Shown here one piece after another: positions 1 to 4,858 of a stretch of DNA of 7,928 bases. Origin of the DNA: Candidatus Roizmanbacteria bacterium CG_4_10_14_0_2_um_filter_36_35 (GTDB lineage: Bacteria > Patescibacteriota > Microgenomatia > UBA1406 > GWC2-37-13); assembly GCA_002792355.1 (NCBI GenBank), contig PFOE01000014.1:1-7928 (forward strand), read 5' to 3'. The stretch's first letter is position 1. Each line of letters begins with the position of its first letter. The notes beneath the pieces are model-generated. The model did not search any database. It was not told the DNA's origin and was given only the letters and a program-made list of their open reading frames with translations. The position numbers and the translations under genes were made by a program.

Positions 1-55
1 GAACCCACAGTCTAACCCTTACCAAGGGTTTGTTTTGCCACTAAACTATCCGGGC
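1..55 (-). tRNA. tRNA-Thr (anticodon GGT), 3' end cut by window edge
   Basis: Read on the minus strand from 55, the sequence starts with acceptor strand GCCCGGA and TA. A D arm follows (GTTT stem, loop with GTGGC, AAAC), then an anticodon stem AACCC/GGGTT around loop TTGGTAA. Loop positions 34-36 are GGT, which reads ACC threonine codons. The variable loop AGACT and the start of the T arm (GTGGG, TTC) follow, and the window then ends, so the acceptor 3' strand and any encoded CCA cannot be seen. The gene lies 24 nt beyond the stop codon of the minus-strand gene at 80-472. Confidence 0.93.
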
Positions 56-67
56 AAAGCGTCCTTT

Positions 68-73
68 ATTATA
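68..73 (-). promoter_or_regulatory. -10 box for tRNA-Thr
   Basis: A perfect TATAAT hexamer on the minus strand ends 12 nt before the first base of tRNA-Thr. No good -35 hexamer is visible at 16-18 nt. The box lies just past the stop codon of the upstream minus-strand gene, so the tRNA probably has its own promoter. Confidence 0.5.
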
Positions 74-79
74 CAAAAA

Positions 80-472
80 TTATTTACAAATATTTTTTTT
101 TATTTCTTCTTGTTTATCTTGGGGAAGCTTTTTGATCTGTTCAATAATCGGCTCTGTGGCTTTATCGATTATTAAATTAGAGACGGCGTCTGCTGATTCT
201 GAAGCAATCTTTCTTATAAAATTTGTCGTTTCGCCGAGGACATCGTTGGCTAAACTTTGTGACTGGTCAATGAAATTATTTATCGTCTTTTCGGCGTCTT
301 TGGAAGTTTTCTTTGCTTCTGCTTCCAGAGATAGAACCTGTTCGTTTTTGTTTTTTGCTCGCTCGGCAATCATTCTATTAGTCATAAAGCCTAAACCCAA
401 AAGAAAGACAAGAAAACTGAGTTTTAGAAAAAGTACTTTATTTCTGTTATTTTCTATCGGTTTTATTGCCAT
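80..472 (-). CDS. small membrane-anchored helical protein, unknown function
   Basis: The 130-residue product is not assignable to a named family. A basic N-terminus (residues 1-12) is followed by one hydrophobic helix at about 13-31 (LFLKLSFLVFLLGLGFM), which should anchor it as a single-pass membrane protein or uncleaved signal anchor. The rest is highly charged and Ala/Glu/Lys/Ser-rich, and predicts long amphipathic helices or a coiled coil at about 35-120. No catalytic motif or cysteine pair is visible. The start ATG lies 6 nt after an extended -10 box and has no Shine-Dalgarno site. A membrane tether or stalk protein is plausible, but that is inference. Overlapping plus-strand frames have no comparable features. 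Confidence 0.75.
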   Translation of the reverse strand: MAIKPIENNRNKVLFLKLSFLVFLLGLGFMTNRMIAERAKNKNEQVLSLEAEAKKTSKDAEKTINNFIDQSQSLANDVLGETTNFIRKIASESADAVSNLIIDKATEPIIEQIKKLPQDKQEEIKKNICK

Positions 473-496
473 AAGAATATTTTATCATGATATAAT
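466..496 (+). promoter_or_regulatory. tRNA-His promoter
   Basis: An extended -10 box, TGA then perfect TATAAT at 491-496, ends 10 nt before the tRNA-His gene. TTGCCA at 466-471 matches the -35 consensus in five of six bases but at a long 19-nt spacing, so the extended -10 box probably carries most of the strength. The -35 lies inside the start of the divergent gene at 80-472. Confidence 0.6.
479..487 (-). promoter_or_regulatory. extended -10 promoter of the 80-472 gene
   Basis: On the minus strand TGA precedes TAAAAT (484-479), an extended -10 box with five of six consensus bases. The hexamer ends 6 nt before the ATG at 472, so transcription should start at or next to the start codon. It overlaps the opposite-facing tRNA-His promoter. 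Confidence 0.5.
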
Positions 497-506
497 TTAA
501 ACTATT

Positions 507-581
507 GGTGAACGTAGCTCAATCTGGTAGAGCATCAGCCTGTGGAGCTGACTGTTGGGGGTTCAAATCCCCTCGTTCACC
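507..581 (+). tRNA. tRNA-His (anticodon GTG)
   Basis: The full cloverleaf is visible. The acceptor stem is GTGAACG (508-514) with CGTTCAC (574-580). The D arm is GCTC/GAGC. The anticodon stem is TCAGC/GCTGA around loop CTGTGGA, with anticodon GTG at 542-544. The T stem is at 557-561/569-573 with loop TTCAAAT. G507 is the histidine-specific G-1 and faces C581 (C73), the identity pair of bacterial tRNA-His. The next bases are CTG, so CCA is not encoded and must be added by the CCA-adding enzyme. A plus-strand reading frame overlapping the gene is not real. Confidence 0.97.
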
Positions 582-598
582 CTGGAGTAATACATTTT

Positions 599-658
599 AC
601 TATTTAAATAGTATCAATCCGCAGGGGGGATGGGATGAGGAGATGATTTTGAGGCTAA
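599..658 (+). repeat. repeat A, copy 1 (after unit 1)
   Basis: This ~60-bp sequence recurs at 1995-2052. It opens with ACTATTTAAATAGT, a perfect 14-bp palindrome in this copy, then has TCAATCCGCAG, a G-rich stretch, and a TTTTGAGRCTAA end. The CAATCCGCAG block is identical in both copies, and about three quarters of the bases from there to the end agree. It starts 17 nt after tRNA-His and ends on the stop codon of the pilin-like gene (655-657). Its position is therefore the same relative to the genes as copy 2. Confidence 0.8.
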
Positions 659-1071
659 TATTTATCCCCATTAAATGTAAAACAAAAAAGACCAGATGGA
701 TGGGAATATCCTATTAAGTATTGAGGAGTACTACTTATGGTATTTGTACCGAAAGTTGCGCATAATTTATACTCTTTACTGCCAACAATTTGATACTGAT
801 ATTCTATATCCGTTTCAGGATCAGTTGGTACTTTTATATTTCCACTATTATTATATTTTGCAGAAGCCTCAAGAACAGTGGATGGTAATACTTTATTTGT
901 ATTGTAGTAGGAATTGACCCAATTTTTAATCTGCTGAACATCTTGGATTCTTTTTTCATCAAACCTTTTATTTCGAGCAGCTTGAGGAGAGCCTCCATCC
1001 ATAAATCCATAAATGACAGTTGATAAAACTATTAATGAAAGTATGATCATGGTGATTTTATTTTTTTTCAT
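655..1071 (-). CDS. small pilin-like (pseudopilin-type) membrane-anchored protein
   Basis: The 138-residue product has an N-terminal hydrophobic helix at about 7-23 and then a globular part resembling type IV pilin/pseudopilin C-terminal domains. The visible pattern is an Arg/Asp-rich helix with IQDVQQIKNWVNSYYNTN (about 41-58), a Pro-containing turn, VPTDPETDIEYQYQ, and a two-cysteine C-terminal part (YKLCATF and SGLFCFTF). It lacks the canonical G/FTLIE prepilin peptidase site, so it is probably a diverged, permanently anchored relative. Its ATG overlaps the TGA of the DUF5671 gene by 4 nt (ATGA), which implies translational coupling. A weak GAGGAT lies 14 nt upstream. Role unknown; a partner of the DUF5671 protein is likely from the overlap. 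Confidence 0.75.
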   Translation of the reverse strand: MKKNKITMIILSLIVLSTVIYGFMDGGSPQAARNKRFDEKRIQDVQQIKNWVNSYYNTNKVLPSTVLEASAKYNNSGNIKVPTDPETDIEYQYQIVGSKEYKLCATFGTNTISSTPQYLIGYSHPSGLFCFTFNGDKY

Positions 1072-1721
1072 ACAGTTGTTTTACGATCCTCACGGACCTC
1101 TTGTAATAAAAACATACAGATTGATCCTGGGATAAGTAAATTAACAAGTAAATGAGGAATGGTTCTGGTAGAAGTTGTTGCCCCCAGAAAACCAAAGACT
1201 GTGGTAATGAGCATTGTAATCATATATAAAAAATTGACTACAATGGTAAAGTACATTAGTATCTTTCGGGTTTTTATATTACGAACTCCTGGATTAATTT
1301 CAACTTGTTTATCTAACGATATAAATAATCCAATAAAAAACGGATATGCAACAACTATAGCCGCTAAATATCCTTGTAAAAATGTGCTATTAATTACACT
1401 CATATAATCATAAGATAAACTCTTAGCAAGATTGTCAGGTATATGTTTATCAATTGCATAATTCCAGATACTACCCATGGCAATAGACCAAATCCATAGT
1501 GTTATAAAAAGTAAAACATATTGAAAACTAATCCACATATTAAATCTAGGAACAGGTGGAGGAGGAAGGATAGTTGGCGTTGATGGAGATGTAGGCAATA
1601 ATGCTTCCTGCACTTCTGCTATTTGCCAACCATTTTTAACTAATTGTTCTTTGATTGTTTCATCTGAAACATTCATTGATCTTAACTTCGTTATATATGT
1701 AGTTAGATTCGGATTAACCAT
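1068..1721 (-). CDS. DUF5671-like four-helix membrane protein
   Basis: The 217-residue product starts with a short helical module at about 5-41 (LTTYITKLRSMNVSDETIKE and a Gly-Trp turn), which resembles small UBA- or SHOCT-like helical modules. A Pro/Thr-rich linker follows at 43-59, then four hydrophobic segments at about 62-85, 115-136, 153-179 and 189-207. The order and spacing fit the DUF5671 family, common in Patescibacteria and of unknown function. That assignment is from memory of the family. It is first in a two-gene operon; its stop overlaps the next start. TTGTAA and TAGTAT boxes lie directly upstream, which predicts a leaderless mRNA. It belongs to unit 1 of the repeat-bounded region. 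Confidence 0.7.
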   Translation of the reverse strand: MVNPNLTTYITKLRSMNVSDETIKEQLVKNGWQIAEVQEALLPTSPSTPTILPPPPVPRFNMWISFQYVLLFITLWIWSIAMGSIWNYAIDKHIPDNLAKSLSYDYMSVINSTFLQGYLAAIVVAYPFFIGLFISLDKQVEINPGVRNIKTRKILMYFTIVVNFLYMITMLITTVFGFLGATTSTRTIPHLLVNLLIPGSICMFLLQEVREDRKTTV

Positions 1722-1728
1722 TTAATTT

Positions 1729-1757
1729 ATACTACAAAAATTTTAAATCTATTACAA
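1729..1757 (-). promoter_or_regulatory. promoter of the DUF5671 operon
   Basis: On the minus strand TTGTAA (1757-1752) and TAGTAT (1734-1729) are 17 nt apart and each match consensus in four of six bases. The -10 ends 7 nt before the ATG, which predicts a leaderless transcript. Confidence 0.4.
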
Positions 1758-1800
1758 ATGAATATAAAAATTTTGATATCCTTTTCGCTATTTTAAATTC

Positions 1801-1825
1801 AATAAGAGATAATAATTCTCTTATT
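1801..1825. repeat. hairpin between unit 1 and repeat B1
   Basis: AATAAGAGA (1801-1809) and TCTCTTATT (1817-1825) form a perfect 9-bp stem with a 7-nt loop. It is AT-rich and has no T run in either direction, so it is not a clear terminator. A second small palindrome, ATTGTT-A-AACAAT (1827-1839), leads directly into repeat B1. Apart from these and repeats B1 and A2, nothing else is visible in the 334-bp gene-free stretch 1722-2055. Confidence 0.55.
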
Positions 1826-1830
1826 AATTG

Positions 1831-1947
1831 TTAAACAATAATGTCTACCCCTATGGGACAAGGGACTTATATTATTGGTTTGAATACAGTGAATTAGATG
1901 ATGTGGTAATTAATAATTTGGGTACGAAGTTCATCCGCCCAGTCACC
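1831..1947 (+). repeat. repeat B, copy 1 (upstream of unit 1)
   Basis: This copy pairs with 3235-3335. Both begin TTAAA(A)CAAT, continue through a CCYTATGG-ACA-GGG stretch, and share AGTGARTTAG. Both end in a nearly invariant block running GGTACGAAGT, Y, CATCCGCCCAGTCACC (1921-1947), with one difference in 27 bases. This copy is about 16 bp longer through an insertion near 1875-1889. Inside the right half, GTGA and TCAC can pair as the base of an imperfect hairpin. It lies between the unit 1 promoter and repeat A2. Confidence 0.75.
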
Positions 1948-1994
1948 CATAAGAAAGTTTAGAGCTTCAGAACAATCTTCTAAGAAGACTTGAA

Positions 1995-2052
1995 ACTACT
2001 TAAACAATGTCAATCCGCAGAGGGTTGGATAAGAGGATGTTTTTGAGACTAA
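1995..2052 (+). repeat. repeat A, copy 2 (after unit 2)
   Basis: This is the second copy of the 599-658 repeat: ACTACTTAAACAATG, TCAATCCGCAG, AGGGTTGGATAAGAGGATG, then TTTTTGAGACTAA. It ends 3 nt before the stop codon of the 380-residue gene (2056-2058). Its opening TTAAACAATGT also matches the opening of both B copies, so A and B may be long and short forms of one family. Confidence 0.8.
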
Positions 2053-2055
2053 ATT

Positions 2056-3198
2056 TTAATCAATAAATAAACCTGTTTTTTTATAAAGATCAATTACAGA
2101 ATCTTTAAATGGATCATTAAACATAAACCTATCACCTTCAACTACCATCCAGTTAAGAAAATCGGCTAAATCTAAAGGTAAGGGTATTCCCTTTAATAGT
2201 TCTTTTAGATCTTTCATGGCTTCATGATCATTAATATCTTTTCCATCACGAATTACTTTATAAAATGGAAAAACAAGAATATCTTCATAGACTCCTAAAG
2301 ACAAAATTAACGGGAATTCACTTTTCATAACAGTAGATCTAATTAACTCATATCCTTGACTAACTAAAGCTGCGTATTCAGGTCTTGCATATCTTTTTGC
2401 AATAATTCCTAATTCTTCATTTGCAGCTATCAGTTTATAGGTATCTCCTCCCACGCTTAAAGCTTTCCATTGAATAGGTAATGTTGTTGGTAATTCATCA
2501 TAAGTAGAATGAATTTTATGAGCAGATTGTAAAACTTTTAACTGCTCAATAATCTTTTTTGATAATCCTTCAGATTTAACTGGTTCTGTTGGCTCTCTTG
2601 AAAAATATGTTAAATTGGGTAACGGTAACAAATGAGCTATTAGAGGATCATCTGGACTCGCAAAATCTGTTAAAACTTTATGTGCTTCAAGATATAATTC
2701 TTCTATAGTCGGCAAATCTTTACCAAATGATTTTTTCCATTCTTCTTGATACTCAGGCTTATACGATGCTGGAATAGGTTGACCAGAAGTGTAAGCATCA
2801 AAAAGAATTTGGTTCGTAATTGCTAACATCGTTCCTAACTTATGTACGGCAACCTGTTTAAAATTTTCTAAATTATCAGGTTTTATTTGTCCATATTCAG
2901 TATTTACTGTTTTCATTAGTTTTCTATGTTGCTCAGAATCTGGACAATCATTAAACATAAAAATACTCGGTTGAGTTGACTCATTCCATAACCAATCTTG
3001 AATATACGGGCTCGCAAACATATTAGAATGACGAGTCTTAATACTTGCTTCCTCAAAATCTTTAAGTTTTTTACCTGAAAACAACTTCCTAACAGCAAAT
3101 AAATGTACGCCCATTCCTCCACTTCCCAAACTGAATACGCTATTAATTTCTTGGTTAAAATCTGTGGTTAATTTTTTTCTCTTAAGTTTTTCTATCAT
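2056..3198 (-). CDS. 380-residue protein of unknown function
   Basis: I do not recognise this protein. It has no signal peptide or membrane segment and should be cytosolic. The N-terminal part (1-60) is basic and contains SLGSGGMG at 23-30. The middle (75-195) is mostly helical with many Pro and Asp residues. The C-terminal third loosely follows a protein-kinase or aminoglycoside-kinase plan: a strand with IIAKRY (265-270, possible ATP-binding Lys268), a hinge-like ILVFPFYKVIRDG (307-319), and FMFNDPFKDSVIDLY (358-372), where an Asp could bind metal. No HxD catalytic loop is visible, so this is only a hint. The gene has its own leaderless-type promoter and is alone in unit 2 between repeats A2 and B2. 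Cargo carried by a cassette is plausible. Confidence 0.75.
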   Translation of the reverse strand: MIEKLKRKKLTTDFNQEINSVFSLGSGGMGVHLFAVRKLFSGKKLKDFEEASIKTRHSNMFASPYIQDWLWNESTQPSIFMFNDCPDSEQHRKLMKTVNTEYGQIKPDNLENFKQVAVHKLGTMLAITNQILFDAYTSGQPIPASYKPEYQEEWKKSFGKDLPTIEELYLEAHKVLTDFASPDDPLIAHLLPLPNLTYFSREPTEPVKSEGLSKKIIEQLKVLQSAHKIHSTYDELPTTLPIQWKALSVGGDTYKLIAANEELGIIAKRYARPEYAALVSQGYELIRSTVMKSEFPLILSLGVYEDILVFPFYKVIRDGKDINDHEAMKDLKELLKGIPLPLDLADFLNWMVVEGDRFMFNDPFKDSVIDLYKKTGLFID

Positions 3199-3205
3199 TG
3201 AAAGC

Positions 3206-3214
3206 AGTATATCA
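3206..3214 (-). promoter_or_regulatory. extended -10 promoter of the 380-residue gene
   Basis: On the minus strand TGA precedes TATACT (3211-3206), which ends 7 nt before the ATG at 3198. No -35 match is visible. Repeat B2 begins at 3235, about where upstream promoter contacts would fall, so B could influence this promoter. Confidence 0.5.
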
Positions 3215-3234
3215 AAATCTATTTACGAATTATC

Positions 3235-3335
3235 TTAAAACAATGTATATCCTTATGGACAGGGGTATATAATATAGTGAGTTAGGCGGTGGGATAAGTT
3301 ATAATTTCGGTACGAAGTCCATCCGCCCAGTCACC
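3235..3335 (+). repeat. repeat B, copy 2 (upstream of unit 2); possible small RNA gene
   Basis: This copy opens with TTAAAACAATGTATATCC. It contains TATAAT at 3268-3273 and ends in the invariant block finishing CATCCGCCCAGTCACC. The right half can fold: GTGA (3277-3280) with TCAC (3331-3334), GGCGG (3285-3289) with CCGCC (3323-3327), and TTCG-GTA-CGAA at the tip. Eight T residues follow within 10 nt (AATTTTTTTTC, 3336-3346), so a plus-strand transcript starting near 3280 would end like an intrinsic terminator after about 60 nt. Copy 1 lacks the T run and the good -10, so an RNA here is speculative. The repeat itself is secure. Confidence 0.7.
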
Positions 3336-3372
3336 AATTTTTTTTCTTAAGCTTATTTTCAGAACTTAATAT

Positions 3373-3381
3373 TGCTATACT
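3373..3381 (+). promoter_or_regulatory. extended -10 promoter of the 3391 gene
   Basis: TGC precedes TATACT (3376-3381), which ends 9 nt before the ATG at 3391. No -35 match is visible. A leader of at most about 3 nt is predicted, with no Shine-Dalgarno site. Confidence 0.5.
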
Positions 3382-3390
3382 AAAAATAGC

Positions 3391-3969
3391 ATGAAGACAA
3401 AAACCTTAACTGTTAACAGATCATTTTTATTCTCTTTAGACCTACTTCTTCCGGTTTTGGCCTTTACCATTCCTCTATTTATCTCCGGACCGCAGCTTTT
3501 GACCGGTTCTTTAGTAAACTGTTTTTTGTTTTTAACAGCAGTTTATTCTTCAAAAAAAATCCAAACTTCCGTTGTTGTTTTCCCGAGCATCGCCGCCTTG
3601 TTAAATGGCTTGCTTTTTGGCAAATTCACACCTTTTCTCGCCTATTTTATACCTTTTATCTGGATGGGAAATTTTCTTCTTGTAAGAACTTTTTCTGTCA
3701 CTCTTCGTCAAGCTCAGAGTGACAAAGATATCATGGTGAGCCCGACGAACCATGACCACGATTCTGGACAAGCCAGAATGACGAAAGGCATCATTATCAG
3801 CTCTTTTTTAAAATCTTTGTTTCTCTTTATTTTCGCTTTTATTTTTTTTAAACTATCGATCGTACCGCAAATATTTCTAACGGCAATGGGGGTTTTTCAG
3901 TTTATAACGGCAATACTAGGAGGATTAATTTTTTTAGGGATAAATAAGATAATCACTAAAAATCAATAG
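3391..3969 (+). CDS. multi-pass membrane protein, partner of the hydrogenase-like gene
   Basis: The 192-residue product is very hydrophobic, with about five or six membrane segments (12-33, 37-52, 58-76, 80-100, 134-156, 160-186). The C-terminal VFQFITAILGGLIFLGI resembles the last helices of small ECF-transporter S-component-like proteins. Similar small proteins in Patescibacteria often carry the label iron hydrogenase, probably because they neighbour genes like the one at 4125; this is from memory. Residues about 102-131 are hydrophilic and are encoded by three successive palindromes inserted in frame between two membrane helices. Without them the protein would be about 160 residues. Substrate and role are unknown. 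The gap to the next gene is filled by a repeat-rich stretch. Confidence 0.7.
   Translation: MKTKTLTVNRSFLFSLDLLLPVLAFTIPLFISGPQLLTGSLVNCFLFLTAVYSSKKIQTSVVVFPSIAALLNGLLFGKFTPFLAYFIPFIWMGNFLLVRTFSVTLRQAQSDKDIMVSPTNHDHDSGQARMTKGIIISSFLKSLFLFIFAFIFFKLSIVPQIFLTAMGVFQFITAILGGLIFLGINKIITKNQ
3697..3779 (+). repeat. three palindromic elements inserted in frame in the 3391-3969 gene
   Basis: There are three hairpins in a row. P1 (3697-3723) has arms GTCACTCT/AGAGTGAC and loop TCGTCAAGCTC. P2 (3731-3755) has arms TCATGGT/ACCATGA and loop GAGCCCGACGA. P3 (3761-3779) has arms ATTCTGG/CCAGAAT and a 5-nt loop. All arms are perfect. The P1 loop matches the loop of the element at 5390-5414 in 10 of 11 bases. 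The P2 loop matches the reverse complement of the P1 loop in 9 of 11, so it sits in the opposite orientation. The coding frame stays open throughout. Confidence 0.85.
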
Positions 3970-4003
3970 GTTTCGGGTGTTGAGGAAGAAGGGTTCCCGG
4001 ACG

Positions 4004-4025
4004 GCCTGCCTGCCGGCAGGCAGGC
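4004..4025. repeat. 22-bp perfect palindrome (REP-like)
   Basis: GCCTGCCTGCC is followed directly by its reverse complement GGCAGGCAGGC. The sequence is far more GC-rich than its surroundings. Such GCCTGCC/GGCAGGC palindromes recur in many CPR genomes. It lies in a GC-richer stretch (about 3990-4090) between the membrane protein and the hydrogenase-like gene, which looks like inserted repeat DNA. Flanking TTCCCG (3994-3999) and CGGGAA could form an outer stem. Confidence 0.8.
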
Positions 4026-4124
4026 GCGCAGTCGAGGGATATTGTTCGAAGCGAGCACCGACGGGAATGAATCCGAGACAGGACCCGCAACATTAATAAA
4101 ATTTCGGTATCGAGCTTTTTATCA

Positions 4125-4730
4125 TATGAGCGACATTGAAAAACTTATAAGTTTACTCAAAAACAACGCCAAACTCGTCGCCATGCTTGCCCCCTCTTTT
4201 CCTGTTATGTATGAACTAAAAGAAATCGTTTCCAAATTAAGATCAATTGGTTTTTCCAAAGTCGTCGAGGTAGCTGTTGGCGCTAAAAAAACCAACGAAC
4301 AGACCATCAATATTCTAAAAAATAATCCAAATACCCGTTTCATCACCAGCCCTTGCGCTGGTTTTGTCAGATTTATGAGAACCAAACATCCCGATTTACT
4401 CCATTACGTTGCCCTTGAAGTCGATTCACCAATGGCAGTAACGTTAGTTTTGACCTTGAAGAAAAGTCAACAAGAATTTACCCAATTGATGGTGGGCTGA
4501 CAGATTCATCTGGAGCCAAAAACCTTCTCACTCCGGAGGAAATCAGAACCGTCTCCGGATGGAAAAACTGTGAACTAGCGTTACAGGAATTTGAACAGAA
4601 TAAAAAGATCCGCCTACTTGATGTTCTTTTTTGCGACGGCGGCTGTATTATGGGTCCGGGAATTGAAAGTAAACTAACTCTTGAAGAACGGAAGAAGAAA
4701 ATATTAGCCTATGCAGAACCTCCGAGGTAG
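4125..4730 (+). pseudogene. [FeFe]-hydrogenase large-subunit-like gene, internal deletion and frameshift
   Basis: The first frame (ATG 4125 to about 4436) resembles the start of the H-cluster domain: KLVAMLAPSFPVMYELKEIV, then GFSKVVEVAVGAKKTNE, then TSPCAGFVRFMRTKHPDLL, the counterpart of motif L1 (TSCCPxW) with the first Cys replaced by Pro. Homology then jumps to another frame (open from 4419, stop 4728-4730). That frame reads SFDLEEKSTRIYPIDGGL, a linker with KNCELALQEFE, and VLFCDGGCIMGPG, the counterpart of motif L3 with both cysteines (codons 4632 and 4644). Motif L2 (MPCxxKxxE) is absent, and L1 to L3 spans about 90 codons instead of about 200. The first frame ends at a TGA at 4498-4500. 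The gene looks broken. The ATG upstream at 4042 would add repeat-derived residues, so 4125 is preferred. Confidence 0.7.
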
Positions 4731-4744
4731 TAAGAGAATTTGCT

Positions 4745-4815
4745 ACCCGCCATGTCTTACTTCAGGCCTTTTCAGTTCTATTCGAACACGGCCTGAAGAG
4801 CGATATTTGGTGGGT
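4745..4815. repeat. long two-part hairpin after the hydrogenase-like gene
   Basis: The outer arms are ACCCGCCA (4745-4752) and TGGTGGGT (4808-4815), with one wobble. The inner arms are CTTCAGGCC (4760-4768) and GGCCTGAAG (4790-4798), perfect over 9 bp. It begins 15 nt after the stop of the broken gene. No strong T run follows directly, so a terminator role is uncertain. Confidence 0.65.
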
Positions 4816-4816
4816 T

Positions 4817-4858
4817 TAGAATGTGTAATCTAATTTTTTAAATTAGAAACACATTCTA
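4817..4858. repeat. near-perfect 42-nt inverted repeat
   Basis: TAGAATGTGT (4817-4826) and ACACATTCTA (4849-4858) form a perfect 10-bp outer stem. TCTAATTT (4829-4836) and AAATTAGA (4840-4847) form a perfect 8-bp inner stem with a 3-nt loop. Only one or two A residues per side are unpaired between the stems. It lies 1 nt from the preceding hairpin. The compact shape would suit a mobile palindrome or a terminator read in either direction. Confidence 0.75.

Noticed and set aside
132..500. Plus-strand 122-residue frame opposite the 80-472 gene, and similar antisense frames at 1159-1407, 4122-4385, 6067-6276 and 7608-7811
   Set aside because: They lie opposite or inside better genes and show no domain, start signal or promoter of their own.
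505..717. Plus-strand reading frame across tRNA-His and repeat A1
   Set aside because: It overlaps a clear tRNA gene and a repeat, and has no protein features.
2056..3198. Cytochrome P450 because of FMFNDCPDSEQHRKLMKTVN in the first third
   Set aside because: The resemblance is limited to one stretch; no FxxGxxxCxG haem-binding motif or ExxR is visible.
1831..3335. Repeats A and B as integron attC sites, because GTTAGGC occurs in B2
   Set aside because: GTTAGGC sits on the inner left side of the fold, not at the outer 3' end, there is no matching RYYYAAC partner, B1 does not keep the motif, and no integrase is present.
4042..4124. Upstream ATG at 4042 as the start of the hydrogenase-like protein
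   Set aside because: The added residues come from the GC-rich repeat-like stretch and resemble no hydrogenase domain; homology begins close to ATG 4125.
4400..4500. Programmed frameshift joining the two hydrogenase frames
   Set aside because: No slippery heptamer is obvious, and about 100 codons including motif L2 are missing, which frameshifting cannot explain.
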